From the NCBI GenBank assembly GCA_963823275.1, contig CAWGKW010000002.1, positions 1,178,001 through 1,242,000 on the forward strand: a stretch of DNA of 64,000 nucleotides, in the 5' to 3' direction. Source of the stretch: RHKX01 sp963823275. GTDB lineage: Bacteria > Actinomycetota > Thermoleophilia > Solirubrobacterales > 70-9. A program made the translations under genes and the position numbers. The notes beneath the pieces are model-generated. The model worked only from the letters and a program-made list of their open reading frames with translations. It had not been told where the DNA came from and searched no databases. Of this stretch, positions 53,587-63,684 are shown in pieces (the first letter of the stretch is position 1; each line of letters starts with the position of its first letter).

Positions 53587-54093
53587 TCAGCAGAGCGATC
53601 TCAGGGCCGCCGGCAGGTCATCGGCCAGTGGCTTCCCGGCGGCGAATCCAGCCGGCGTCGCCGTGATCCCGGCCCTGATGCCGCTGCGGAAGTCGCGACG
53701 GACGCGAGCGGCAACCGAATCGCTGCTGCGATCCAGCTGAAAGCGATCGAGATCCAGGCCGAGCCCACGGACCCGCTCCCACAGGTGTGGGTCGTCGACA
53801 TGGGCCCGGTCGCTCAGCAGCGAGTCCCAGAACTCCCAGAAACCGTCCTCGGACTGCAGCGAAACGGCCTCGGCGGCGGCATGAAGGGCGGGCGTCCGCG
53901 GGCGCTTGGCGGCGACCGGGAAATGGCGTACGCAGATCTCCAACGGCAGGCTGCTGATCTCCGCCCACATGCCCGCGCAGCGCGGGCAGGCGAGATCGAG
54001 ATAGACGGTCACCGCGGCGCCGCTGCCCCGCACGTGGTCGTCGGGGCCGCGTTCGGGAACCGCGGCGCTCCCGAGTGAGGAAGCTGCCGGCAT
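53587..54093 (-). CDS. DsbA/thioredoxin-fold protein, 168 aa
   Basis: The active-site motif is CPRC in YLDLACPRCAGMWAEISSLP, followed by ICVRHFPVAAKRPRTPALHAAAEAVS, FWEFWDSLLSDRAHVDDPHLWERVRGLGLDL and a cis-Pro-like ITATPAGFAAG. This is the DsbA/FrnE-like insertion pattern. No signal peptide is visible, so it is probably cytoplasmic. It follows a frameshifted peroxiredoxin by 8 bp and both lie between rpsO and pnp. Confidence 0.85.
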   Translation of the reverse strand: MPAASSLGSAAVPERGPDDHVRGSGAAVTVYLDLACPRCAGMWAEISSLPLEICVRHFPVAAKRPRTPALHAAAEAVSLQSEDGFWEFWDSLLSDRAHVDDPHLWERVRGLGLDLDRFQLDRSSDSVAARVRRDFRSGIRAGITATPAGFAAGKPLADDLPAALRSLC

Positions 54094-54101
54094 CGGCCCG
54101 C

Positions 54102-54562
54102 TCAGGCGGCCGCGTCGAGGGCGTCGAAGATCAGGTTCGCGCCCGGGATCTCCAGCGGCGTGGCCGTCGCGTGGGACCAGAGCACGATGCCGTCGCCGTC
54201 GACCAGCACGAGCGAGCGGTTCGAATGACCCGTACTCGGGCAGGTATGCGCCGTAGGCCCTGCAGACGACGCCCTTGGGATGAAAATCGGCCAGCAGCGG
54301 GATCGTCGCATGCAGCCTCTCCCGGAATGCGAGGTGGCATGGAGCGGAGTCGATGCTCACCCCGACCAGCGAGGCCCCGTGGCCATCGATCTCCTCGAGC
54401 ACCTCCTGATAGATCGAGAGCTGATCGGTGCAGACCGGGCTGAAGTCGAGTGGGTAGAAGGCGAGCACGAGCTTGCGCCCGACGAAATCGGCTCAGCGAG
54501 ACCGGGTTCCCGTCCTGGTCGTCGAGGGTGAAGTCGGGTGCCTTGGATCCCGGCTCGATCAC
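54102..54562 (-). CDS. Peroxiredoxin (AhpC/TSA, 1-Cys-like), two frameshifts
   Basis: The start frame gives EPGSKAPDFTLDDQDGNPVSLSRF. One extra T in the TTT at 54486-54488 shifts it; with correction it reads VGRKLVLAFYPLDFSPVCTDQLSIYQEVL (peroxidatic Cys) to AYGAYLPEYGSFE. An extra C near 54218 then shifts it again; it ends RSLVLVDGDGIVLWSHA. The corrected protein is ~153 residues, intact. It lacks the Cys five residues after the peroxidatic one, so resembles 1-Cys AhpE types. It is likely co-transcribed with the DsbA-like gene. Confidence 0.85.
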
Positions 54563-54590
54563 TCTGGCTCCGGGCCGATGGCCTGGTCGG

Positions 54591-54860
54591 TCAGCGGCGC
54601 AGGCCGAGCTCGGCGACCAGGGCGCGGTAGCGCTCGAGGTCGGTCCGTTCCAGGTAGCGCAGCAGGCGGCGGCGGCGGCCGACGAGCATCAGCAGACCGC
54701 GACGGGAGTGATGATCTTTGCTGTGGGTGCGGAGGTGCTCGGTGAGCTCGTTGATCCGCGCGGTCAAGAGCGCGACCTGGACCTCGGTGGATCCGGTGTC
54801 GGTGCCGTCGCGGCCGTACTTGTCGACCAGCTCGGTCTTCTGTTCCTTGGTCAGCGACAT
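54591..54860 (-). CDS. rpsO: Ribosomal protein S15
   Basis: Binds 16S rRNA in the platform. The 89-residue protein has LTKEQKTELVDKYGRDGTDTGSTEVQVALLTARI and LLMLVGRRRRLLRYLERTD, the normal S15 sequence. It is promoter-proximal: TATGCT lies 12 bases upstream and a purine-rich site (GAGAGAGAG) precedes the ATG. rpsO is normally next to pnp, but here two redox genes intervene. Confidence 0.97.
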   Translation of the reverse strand: MSLTKEQKTELVDKYGRDGTDTGSTEVQVALLTARINELTEHLRTHSKDHHSRRGLLMLVGRRRRLLRYLERTDLERYRALVAELGLRR

Positions 54861-54872
54861 GACTCTCTCTCA

Positions 54873-54878
54873 AGCATA
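54873..54878 (-). promoter_or_regulatory. -10 box TATGCT of rpsO
   Basis: On the minus strand TATGCT, 12 bases, ATG 54860. Unlike the leaderless genes, a short leader with purine-rich GAGAGAGAG is left before the start. Confidence 0.5.
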
Positions 54879-54906
54879 AGGGGCGCGACCGCGTTCGTTG
54901 GGCGCC

Positions 54907-55795
54907 TCAGGGACGCGAGAAGGTAGCACAGACCTCCCGGGCATCCTCGATGTCGCGTTGCATCTGCTCGACCAGTTCCTCGACCCCGTTGAATCGCTTT
55001 TCACCCCGGAGCCGCTTGACGAACGCCACCCGCAGCGCCTTGCCGTACAGGTCCTCGTCGTGATCGATGATGTGCGTCTCGATCAGGACGCCGCGGCCGC
55101 TCTCGAACGTCGGGCGGACACCGACGTTGACCGCCGCCGGCAGGCCGTTGGCAAAGGCCGCGTAGATCCCGTGGCCCGGGTAGAGGTAATGCTCGTCGGG
55201 AACGATGTTGGCGGTCGGGAAGCCGAGCGTACGACCGCGTCGATCTCCCGCGACGACCTCGCCCTCGAACATGAACGGAGATCCAAGGCAGCGCTGGGCG
55301 CGCGACGACGTCCCCGGCGGCGACCAGCGCCCTGATCCGGGTCGAGGAGACGGTCTCGGCGCCGACTTCGACGAGCGGCACGACGGTCGTGTCGAACTCG
55401 GCTCGCGAGGCCAGCATCTCGGGGGTTCCCTTGGCCTTCTTGCCGAAGCGGAAGTTCTCCCCCACCCGGACCTGCTCGGCACCGAGCTGTTCGACGAGGA
55501 TGCGCGAGCAGAACTCCTCGGGGGCGATCGACGAGAACTCCCGGTCGAACGGGATCACGACCAACTCGTCGACGCCCAGCCCCTCGATCACGTCGCGCTT
55601 CACCGGAAAGGGCATGATCAGCTTCGGAGCCGCCTCCGGGTGGATGACCGAGAGCGGATGCGGCTCGAAGGTGAGCACGGTGTCTGAGCCGTCGATCACC
55701 TTGCGGTGGCCGACGTGGACGCCGTCGAAGCTGCCGATGGCGATCTTCCGTGGCCGGGGGGCGGCTTCGTTGAGTTGTGTGACCGTGATGTTCAT
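54907..55795 (-). CDS. ribF: Bifunctional riboflavin kinase/FAD synthetase, one frameshift
   Basis: Makes FMN and FAD from riboflavin. FAD-synthetase domain: IAIGSFDGVHVGHRKVI, LTFEPHPLSVIHP, FCSRILVEQLGAEQVRVGENFRFGKKAKG, VSSTRIRALVAAGDV. An extra C in CCC near 55297 shifts the frame; it resumes as RQRCLGSPFMFEGEVVAGDRRGRTLGFPTANI (riboflavin kinase domain) and NVGVRPTFESG, ending at 54907. The loop between GHR and LTFEPHP is shorter than in E. coli. ATG 55795 was chosen over 55825. Last gene of the translation operon. Confidence 0.92.
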
Positions 55796-55825
55796 CTCGA
55801 ATGCGCGCTGCGCGTCATTACTCAA

Positions 55826-56668
55826 TCACGTCGCCGAGGAGGGCAGCACGACTTCGGTGCGCAGCACCCCGTCGATCGCGCGCGCGATCGCGATCACGTG
55901 GCCATCGAAGAGGAGGCTGATCGGCCCTTCCAGGCCGGATGAGGCTGATCGGGGGCGGGGATCCTGACGCCGTTTCGGACGAGGCGTTCGGCCTCCGGAT
56001 CGAGGGTGATGCTCGGCAGGTGGCCGACCAGGCTCCTCGATCGGCCTGATCGATTCCGGGTCGTCGCCGTCGGGCAGGCGCAGGTCGCCGATCGCGATCC
56101 GTCGGAGCGATTCGCAGTAGGCGTCGTCGAGCTCCTCGATCAGGGTCCGGATGTAGGTCCCGGCCGAGCATTCGATCTCGAATGTCGCGGTCCCCTCCCC
56201 GGTCCCGATCAGCTCGGCCCGGTGGATCTCGACCTCGCGTGCGGGCCGTTCCACCTCCTCCCCGCGGCGGGCCTTCTTGTAGAGCCGCTCACCGTCGACC
56301 CGGACGGCGGATGTCATCGGCACCGTCTGCGTGATCGTGCCGGTCGGGAGGCCGAGGTGGTCGACGGCTGGGACGCGGCCGGTCTCGGTCAGTTCGCCGT
56401 CGGGGTCGCCGGTGCTCGAAGTCCACCCCAGCCGCGCGGTTGCGACGTAGGTCTTGGGCAGGCCGAGCACGTAGCGCTGCAGGCGGGTGGCGGCCCCGAG
56501 CAGGATCACGAGCAGACCGGTTGCGAACGGGTCGAGCGTGCCCGCGTGACCGGTCTTCAGGCCGAGCTCACGCCGGTAACGGGCGACCACGTCATGGGAG
56601 GTGACGCCGGCCGGCTTGTCGCTGCAGATGAAACCGCCCGCTGCTGTGGATCGGCCGATCTCAGCCAA
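55826..56668 (-). CDS. truB: tRNA pseudouridine-55 synthase TruB, two compensating frameshifts
   Basis: Isomerises U55 in the T-loop of tRNAs. Starts GFICSDKPAGVTSHDVV, catalytic GLKTGHAGTLDPFATGLLVILLG (Asp in GTLDP), TSSTGDPDGE, YKKARRGEEV, CSAGTYIRTLIEELD. An extra G near 56035 and a missing base near 55940 throw ~32 residues out of frame; the correct reading between them is SLVGHLPSITLDPEAERLV, after which EGPISLLFDGHVIAIARA returns to the same frame. The start is probably TTG 56668, overlapping the nrnA stop; no ATG or GTG fits. Confidence 0.9.
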   Translation of the reverse strand: MAEIGRSTAAGGFICSDKPAGVTSHDVVARYRRELGLKTGHAGTLDPFATGLLVILLGAATRLQRYVLGLPKTYVATARLGWTSSTGDPDGELTETGRVPAVDHLGLPTGTITQTVPMTSAVRVDGERLYKKARRGEEVERPAREVEIHRAELIGTGEGTATFEIECSAGTYIRTLIEELDDAYCESLRRIAIGDLRLPDGDDPESIRPIEEPGRPPAEHHPRSGGRTPRPKRRQDPRPRSASSGLEGPISLLFDGHVIAIARAIDGVLRTEVVLPSSAT

Positions 56669-57671
56669 GCCCGGCGCGGGTCTCGTCGCTGAGGAACTCG
56701 ACCAACTCGTCGTAGCTCTGGTCGGTCGAGAATCCGGCCGCGCGACGATGGCCGCCACCACCTTCCTTGCGAGCGATCACGGAGACGTCAACCGAGCCGT
56801 CGGTCGATCGAAGGCTGACCTTCCGTGCCTCGCGCTGGCTGTCGGGCTTGTCGCGAACGACCGCGGCCACCGATGTTCCCTCGATTCCACGGATGAAATC
56901 TATGATTCCTTCGGTCATCGTCTCGTCCGCGCCGGTGACCGCGTAGTCCTCGGCGGATAGGTAGGTCGTCGAGAGCGCCCCGTTCAGTCGCCTGTCGATC
57001 CGGCCGAGGGCACGGGCGATCAGCTTCAGCTTGGCCTCCGGAACCCGCTCATAGAGACGGCGGAAGGTTCCATTCACATCGACTCCGGACTCGATCAGCT
57101 CGGCGGCGACGCGATGGGTCCGAGCGTCGGTGTTCTCGTACATGAACATCCCGGTGTCGGTGATCAGGCCGACGTAGAGGGATTGGGCGATCGAATCGGT
57201 CAGCTCGACGCCGAGCCGCTTGCAGATCTCGAAGATGATCTCCGCCGTCGAGGACGCCTCGACGTCGACCAGGTTGACGTCTGCGAAGCGGGTGTTGTCG
57301 TGATGGTGGTCGATGTTGAGCATGCGCTTGCCGTCGCGAAGCCACTGGACCGGCATCCGGTCGATGTTGCCGCAATCGAGGAAGATCACGGTCCGGTCGG
57401 AGAGGTCGGCCGGGGCCTCGTGGAAGACCTCTTGAAGCGGTAGGAAGCGATACTCGACCGGAAGCGGGAACTCCTTCTCGGCGAGAAACATCACCGAATC
57501 CTTGCCGAGCTGACCCAATGCCTGGTGGAGCGCCAGCGTCGATCCGAGCGCGTCGCCGTCGGGGCCCTCGTGGGTGGTGATCAGGAACCGCTCGCCGTCG
57601 CGGAGTTCGTCGATCACCTGGTTCGTCGCGATCGTGAGCTCGGGGCTCGTCGTGTTGACGCCGGCGCTCAA
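56661..57671 (-). CDS. nrnA: DHH/DHHA1 phosphoesterase, NrnA-like oligoribonuclease/pAp phosphatase
   Basis: Removes short RNA fragments and/or pAp. The DHH domain has FLITTHEGPDGDALGSTLALHQAL, VIFLDCGNIDRMP, LNIDHHHDNTRFADVN (the DHH-type metal site) and VGLITDTGMFMYENT. The C-terminal DHHA1 domain has RKEGGGGHRRAAGF. 336 residues. It overlaps rbfA by 4 bp (ATGA). Part of the RNA-turnover set with PNPase, RNase J and RNase Y. Confidence 0.92.
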   Translation of the reverse strand: MSAGVNTTSPELTIATNQVIDELRDGERFLITTHEGPDGDALGSTLALHQALGQLGKDSVMFLAEKEFPLPVEYRFLPLQEVFHEAPADLSDRTVIFLDCGNIDRMPVQWLRDGKRMLNIDHHHDNTRFADVNLVDVEASSTAEIIFEICKRLGVELTDSIAQSLYVGLITDTGMFMYENTDARTHRVAAELIESGVDVNGTFRRLYERVPEAKLKLIARALGRIDRRLNGALSTTYLSAEDYAVTGADETMTEGIIDFIRGIEGTSVAAVVRDKPDSQREARKVSLRSTDGSVDVSVIARKEGGGGHRRAAGFSTDQSYDELVEFLSDETRAGLG

Positions 57672-58000
57672 GAGTCCATCATCCTCGTCAGGCGGTCCGC
57701 ACGTTCGATCGAATCGTCGTAGACGAAGGTCAGGCTCGGAGTCCGCTTCATCCGCAACTGCGTCGCGATCGCCTTCTGGATCACCCCGTGAGCGGCCCGG
57801 AGCGCCCTCATCGTCGCTTCCTTCTCATCATCGGAGCCGAGCACGCTGACGTGCACCTGAGCGGTTCTCAGGTCGGAGCTTGTCTTGACTGCGGTGACGG
57901 TCACGAATCCAATCCGAGGGTCCTGCAGCTCGCCCCCGATCGTCGCTCCAATCACCTCGCGCATGACCCCGTCGACGCGTCGCATTCGCGTTCCGGACAT
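57668..58000 (-). CDS. rbfA: 30S ribosome-binding factor RbfA
   Basis: Late assembly factor for the small subunit. The 110-residue KH-like protein has RMRRVDGVMREVIGATIGGELQDPRIGFVTVTAVKTSSDLRTAQVHVSVLG and ends LTFVYDDSIERADRLTRMM, the normal family sequence. It lies 57 bp after infB. Confidence 0.95.
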   Translation of the reverse strand: MSGTRMRRVDGVMREVIGATIGGELQDPRIGFVTVTAVKTSSDLRTAQVHVSVLGSDDEKEATMRALRAAHGVIQKAIATQLRMKRTPSLTFVYDDSIERADRLTRMMDS

Positions 58001-58057
58001 CAGCGCCGACTATAGCCGGGAGGCCTGCGGCAGACGGCCGCGGGAATGGGGGCCCGG

Positions 58058-60229
<2,172 letters not shown>

Positions 60230-60240
60230 CTCGTCCTCGC

Positions 60241-62031
60241 TTACGCCTCCGAGCCCTTCTCGGGATCATCAGCGACCTCTTCGCGTCAGCGGCGGCTTCG
60301 GTCAGCTCCTCAGCCTCCTCGACGACCTCTTTCGGTGGCCGGGATGTCCTCAGCGACCGCCTCAGCGACCACCTCGGCGACGATCTCCTCCATCGGCTCC
60401 TCGACGACCGCTTCCTCAGCCGTCTTCCCGACCGCATCCTCGAAGACCTCTTCGATGATCGCCTCCTCGGCCGCCTCCTCGATCTCGGCCTCGACCTCGG
60501 CCTCGATCGCGGCCTCGACGACGGCTTCGACCATGGCATCCTCGATCGCCTCTTCCCCAGCGACCTCGGCAACGGCGTCCTCGAGCGCGACCTCGGCGAT
60601 CGCCTCGTCGACGACCTCCTCGATCTCGGCCTCGGCCAAGGCCGTCGGATCGGCCTCGATCTGGGCGAACGCCTCCTCTGCGCGGGCCACGATCGGCCCG
60701 GTCTCGTCCTCGGAGGCATCGGGTTTGGCCAGTACCGCGATCTCGTCCTGGCTCAGCGAAGTGAGGACGGTGACCTGATGGGTACTGAGACGCGCGAGCG
60801 CCTGATGAGTCGGCAGTCCGCAGTAGCGCGAGTTCGGAAGGGCCGCGTTGGGGCAGCGACGTCCGGCCGAGAGCACGGCGGAGCAGCGTCCGTCGAAAGC
60901 CTCCTCCTCGTTCTCGAAGCCCTCTTCCTCGTCGGCCTGCTCGGCGAACTCGCTCTCGCCCACGATGTCGACGCGCCATCCGGTCAGCTTGGCGGCCAGA
61001 CGTGCGTTCTGGCCCTCGCGGCCGATCGCCAGCGAGAGCTGATCGTCGGGCACGATCACGGTTGCCTGGCGGGCTTCGTCGTCGACGAGCACCTCACGGA
61101 CGCGAGCCGGCGACAGCGCCTTGGCGACGAACCGGGCGGGCTCCTCGTTGTAGGGGATGATGTCGATCTTCTCGCCGCGCAACTCCGAGACGACCATCCG
61201 CACGCGCGAGCCCCTCGGGCCGACGCAGGCACCGACCGGGTCGACGCCGTCGGCATGGGAGACGACCGCGATCTTCGAGCGGAATCCCGGCTCGCGGGCG
61301 ACCCCGACGACCTCGACGAGCTCGTCGGCGATCTCGGGAACCTCGAGCGCGAAGAGCTTCTTGATCAGCTCCGGGTCCTTGCGGGAGACGACGACGCTCG
61401 GGCCCTTGCCGTCGGCCGAGACCTCGGTGATCACGGCCTTGATCCGCATCCCATGGTCGTATCGCTCGCTGTAGATCTGCTCGGACCGCGGCAGCAGGGC
61501 CTCGACCCGATCGCGGAGCTGAACCAGCGTGTAGCGGTTGTCGGACTGTTGGATGATTCCGGTGATCAGCTCGCCGACGCGGTCCTGGAACTCCTCGTAC
61601 ATCATCATCCGCTCGGCCTCGCGGATTCGCTGCAGGACGACCTGCTTGGCCGTCTGGGCGGCGATCCGCCCGAAGTTCTCGGGAGTGACGTCGATCGATT
61701 CGATCTGATCCTCGTAGGGAGCGAGGATCTCGGGATCCAGCTCGGGGTCCTCGGGCTCCTTGAGCGCGCCGGTCGCCGGGTCGATCTCGGGTTCCTGGCT
61801 CTCGACGACCTCGGCCAGCAGCTTCTCCTCGAGCTCGGCAGGCAGGATCAGCTCGAAAACCCGGAAATCGGCGGTTTCGCGGTCAAGGTCGACGCGCGCG
61901 TACTTGGCCGCCCCCGGCTGCTTCTTGTAGGCGGAGAGCAACGCGTCCTCGAGCGCCGCCATGAGGGTCTCTGAATCGAGGCCCTTCTCCTGCTCCAACA
62001 CCTTGATGGCATCGACGATCTCGCGGGTCAC
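60241..62031 (-). CDS. nusA: Transcription termination/antitermination protein NusA with zinc-like motif and long acidic tail; frameshifts at the 3' end
   Basis: The N-terminal domain (REIVDAIKVLEQEKGLDSETLMAALEDALL), S1 domain, and two KH domains (GACVGPRGSRVRMVVSELRGEKIDII; LAIGREGQNARLAAKLTGW) are intact to ~residue 360. Then follow an acidic stretch, a Cys motif C383-x9-C393-x10-C404-x4-H409 (GRCSAVLSAGRRC ... YCGLPTH), a helical part (LSQDEIAVLAKPDASED) and a ~130-residue Glu/Ala/Val tail. The uninterrupted frame stops at 60310. A +1 near 60335 and a -1 near 60284, if corrected, extend the acidic tail to a TAA at 60241. No separate rnpM (ylxR) gene lies between nusA and infB. Confidence 0.92.
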
Positions 62032-62462
62032 GATTGCACCTCCGACAACTCTGGGACAAGGTTGGAACGGCTGACGAGGCCGAATGGGATCTCGGCATCT
62101 CCCCCGTCGGACTCAATGCTGACCGCCTCCGCATCGGCGGCGATCAGGCGTCCGGTGAAGTTTCGGCGCCCGTCGATCGGCTCGGTCGTCCTCATCCTCG
62201 CCGTCCGGCCGATGAACTGCTGGTAGTGCTCGGGCTTGGTCAGGGGGCGGTCCAGGCCGGGAGAGGAGACCTCGAGCGCGTAGTCGGCGAGGAGGTCACG
62301 AACCTGCAGTGTCACCTGCTCACAGAGCTCCAGACCGACGCCGTCGGGGTGGTCGATGTAGAGCCGCAGCGATTCACGGGCAGGTGACTCGATCGCGATC
62401 AGCTCGACCGAGGGGTCGAGCTCCGCGATGGTCGCTGCGATCTGGCTCTCTGTGATTTCCAT
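62028..62462 (-). CDS. rimP: Ribosome maturation factor RimP
   Basis: Small-subunit assembly factor, 144 residues: LRLYIDHPDGVGLELCEQVTLQVRDLL and LEVSSPGLDRPLTKPEHYQQFIGRTAR are the family hallmarks. It overlaps nusA by 4 bp and is first in the rimP-nusA-infB-rbfA-nrnA-truB-ribF operon. AAAGGACA precedes the ATG. The leader contains a terminator hairpin. Confidence 0.95.
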   Translation of the reverse strand: MEITESQIAATIAELDPSVELIAIESPARESLRLYIDHPDGVGLELCEQVTLQVRDLLADYALEVSSPGLDRPLTKPEHYQQFIGRTARMRTTEPIDGRRNFTGRLIAADAEAVSIESDGGDAEIPFGLVSRSNLVPELSEVQS

Positions 62463-62516
62463 CTGGTTGAGTGTCCTTTGGGCTCATCGGGCTCACCGAC
62501 CCCCGGTTCGAGGCCG

Positions 62517-62542
62517 AAAAAAAGGCGGGCCGCAGGCCCACC
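62517..62542 (-). terminator. Intrinsic terminator inside the rimP leader (probable attenuator)
   Basis: On the minus strand GGTGGGCC-TGC-GGCCCGCC is followed directly by seven Ts (62517-62523). It lies downstream of a promoter at 62582-62609 and 55 bp upstream of the rimP ATG. Position makes it an attenuator of the nusA operon, unless it only ends transcripts from dtd. Confidence 0.75.
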
Positions 62543-62581
62543 TCTCGCAACGGATTCGAATGCGGATAAAGGTGAACGGCG

Positions 62582-62609
62582 ATTATAGCCGCCGCCAATC
62601 GTCGATCAA
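62582..62609 (-). promoter_or_regulatory. Promoter of the rimP-nusA-infB operon (TTGATC-N16-TATAAT)
   Basis: On the minus strand TTGATC (62604-62609), 16-base spacer, perfect TATAAT (62582-62587). It is the most consensus-like promoter in the window. Transcription would start near 62575, giving a ~113-nt leader to rimP that includes the terminator at 62517-62542. Confidence 0.75.
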
Positions 62610-62645
62610 CATCGATCGGCCCGCAGCCGCGACCGCTCGCGGTGC

Positions 62646-63062
62646 TCAGACGTCGATCAGGAGGGTCACCGGGCCGTCGTTGATGAGCGCGACCTCCATT
62701 CTGGCCCCGAACCTGCCGCGCTCAGCCCCCAGCTCTTCGCAGACCAGGTCGTACAACGGTTCCGCCGCCTGGGGCCGCGCCGCCCCGCTGAAACTGGGCC
62801 GCGTTCCCCTGCTGACATCGCCGTAGAGCGTGAACTGGCTGACGCAGAGAACCCCCCTTTCGTTCAGCGGCTCTGACATCCGCCCCTCCTCGTCGTCGAA
62901 GATCCGCAGCGAGGCGACCTTGCGTGCGATCCGGCGCGCCTCCCCCTCTCCGTCCCCCGCGGCCACTCCGAGCAGCACCAGCAACCCCGGCCCGATCGAG
63001 GCGACGACCGACCCGTCGATGCTCACCGACGCCGAGCGGACCCTCTGGACCAGCGCCCGCAC
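62646..63062 (-). CDS. dtd: D-aminoacyl-tRNA deacylase
   Basis: Removes D-amino acids (and Gly mischarged on tRNA-Ala) from tRNA. The 138-residue protein has ALVQRVRSASVSIDGSVVASIGPGLLVLLG, VSQFTLYGDVSRGTRPSFSGAA (active-site SQFTL) and the cross-subunit Gly-Pro motif as NDGPVTLL. GTG start. It follows the TPR gene by 6 bp. Confidence 0.95.
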   Translation of the reverse strand: MRALVQRVRSASVSIDGSVVASIGPGLLVLLGVAAGDGEGEARRIARKVASLRIFDDEEGRMSEPLNERGVLCVSQFTLYGDVSRGTRPSFSGAARPQAAEPLYDLVCEELGAERGRFGARMEVALINDGPVTLLIDV

Positions 63063-63068
63063 CGATGC

Positions 63069-63455
63069 CTAAGACGCGCGCAGGCGCTGCCTGTATGCAC
63101 GGTAATCCTCGCGGTCGGGTCGCAGGTTGGCCGCAAGCGCGAGATGACGCATCGCGCCCTCCCGCTCGCCGCTCAGCTCGAGGGCGCGGCCGAGGCAGAA
63201 GTGAGCGAAGTCGTTGGTCGGATACCTCTCGACTACCGCCTCGAACTCAGCCGCGGCCTCGTTGAAGCGGCGAGCCCGAAACAGCGCCCGGCCGAGCGCC
63301 TCCCGGACCGAGGACTTCTCCGGCTCCCGCGAGGCGACCTTGCCCAGCGGCACGGTGGCGGCCTCGAAATCACCGTTCTCCAGTAGCTCGACCCCACGCG
63401 TGTAGAGCTCGTATGTGGACTCCTGCCGTGGGCTCTGGGGACTGAGGTCGCTCAT
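63069..63455 (-). CDS. Tetratricopeptide repeat protein, 128 aa
   Basis: About three TPR units: LYTRGVELLENGDFEAATVPLGKVASREPEKSSVREALGRALFRARRFNEAAAEFEAVVERYPTNDFAHFCLGRALELSG, in order, ending with REDYRAYRQRLRAS. Likely a protein-binding scaffold; partner unknown. ATG 63455 is set by a TAATAT box seven bases upstream, not by the longer frame opening at 63743. It is first in a two-gene unit with dtd. Confidence 0.85.
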   Translation of the reverse strand: MSDLSPQSPRQESTYELYTRGVELLENGDFEAATVPLGKVASREPEKSSVREALGRALFRARRFNEAAAEFEAVVERYPTNDFAHFCLGRALELSGEREGAMRHLALAANLRPDREDYRAYRQRLRAS

Positions 63456-63462
63456 CGGGAAG

Positions 63463-63468
63463 ATATTA
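63463..63468 (-). promoter_or_regulatory. -10 box TAATAT of leaderless TPR-dtd operon
   Basis: On the minus strand TAATAT, CTTCCCG (seven bases), ATG 63455. It excludes the 96 codons of extra open frame upstream. Confidence 0.6.
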
Positions 63469-63538
63469 GGGAGGCCGTGAAGGATCCTGGCGGCGGGAGT
63501 TGGCGATCGGCGCCGCCTCGCGAGGGACTTCACCCGCC

Positions 63539-63590
63539 TGCCGAGCGACGACACCGCGCGCCCGAGCAGAGCGGACGCGCAGCGGAGCAT
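63539..63590. repeat. Dispersed hairpin repeat, truncated copy
   Basis: 52 bp matching the middle of the full copies (TGCCGAGCG, ACACCGCGC, CCCGAGCAGAGCGGACGCGCAGCGGAGCAT). It lacks the 5' TGACGCCCT and the right hairpin arm TCTGCTCGG. It lies 15 bp from the next full copy, in direct orientation. Confidence 0.75.
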
Positions 63591-63605
63591 CGCCCACCGA
63601 CAACC

Positions 63606-63679
63606 TGACGCCCTTGCCGAGCGATACACACCGGGCCGCCCGAGCAGAGCGGACGCGCAGCGGAGCATCTGCTCGGAGT
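63606..63679. repeat. Dispersed hairpin repeat, copy at the cdsA 3' end
   Basis: 74 bp beginning TGACGCCCTTGCCGAGCG with hairpin CCGAGCAGA (63640-63648) / TCTGCTCGG (63668-63676). It is 5 bp from the cdsA stop. It matches the copy at 44243-44315 almost base for base and has the same position relative to the upstream minus-strand gene. Confidence 0.8.
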
Positions 63680-63684
63680 CATCC

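Noticed and set aside
62517..62560. Possible tRNA-like segment (TTCGAATCC and GC stems) in the rimP leader
   Set aside because: No cloverleaf with acceptor and anticodon arms could be built; the stem plus T-run fits a terminator.
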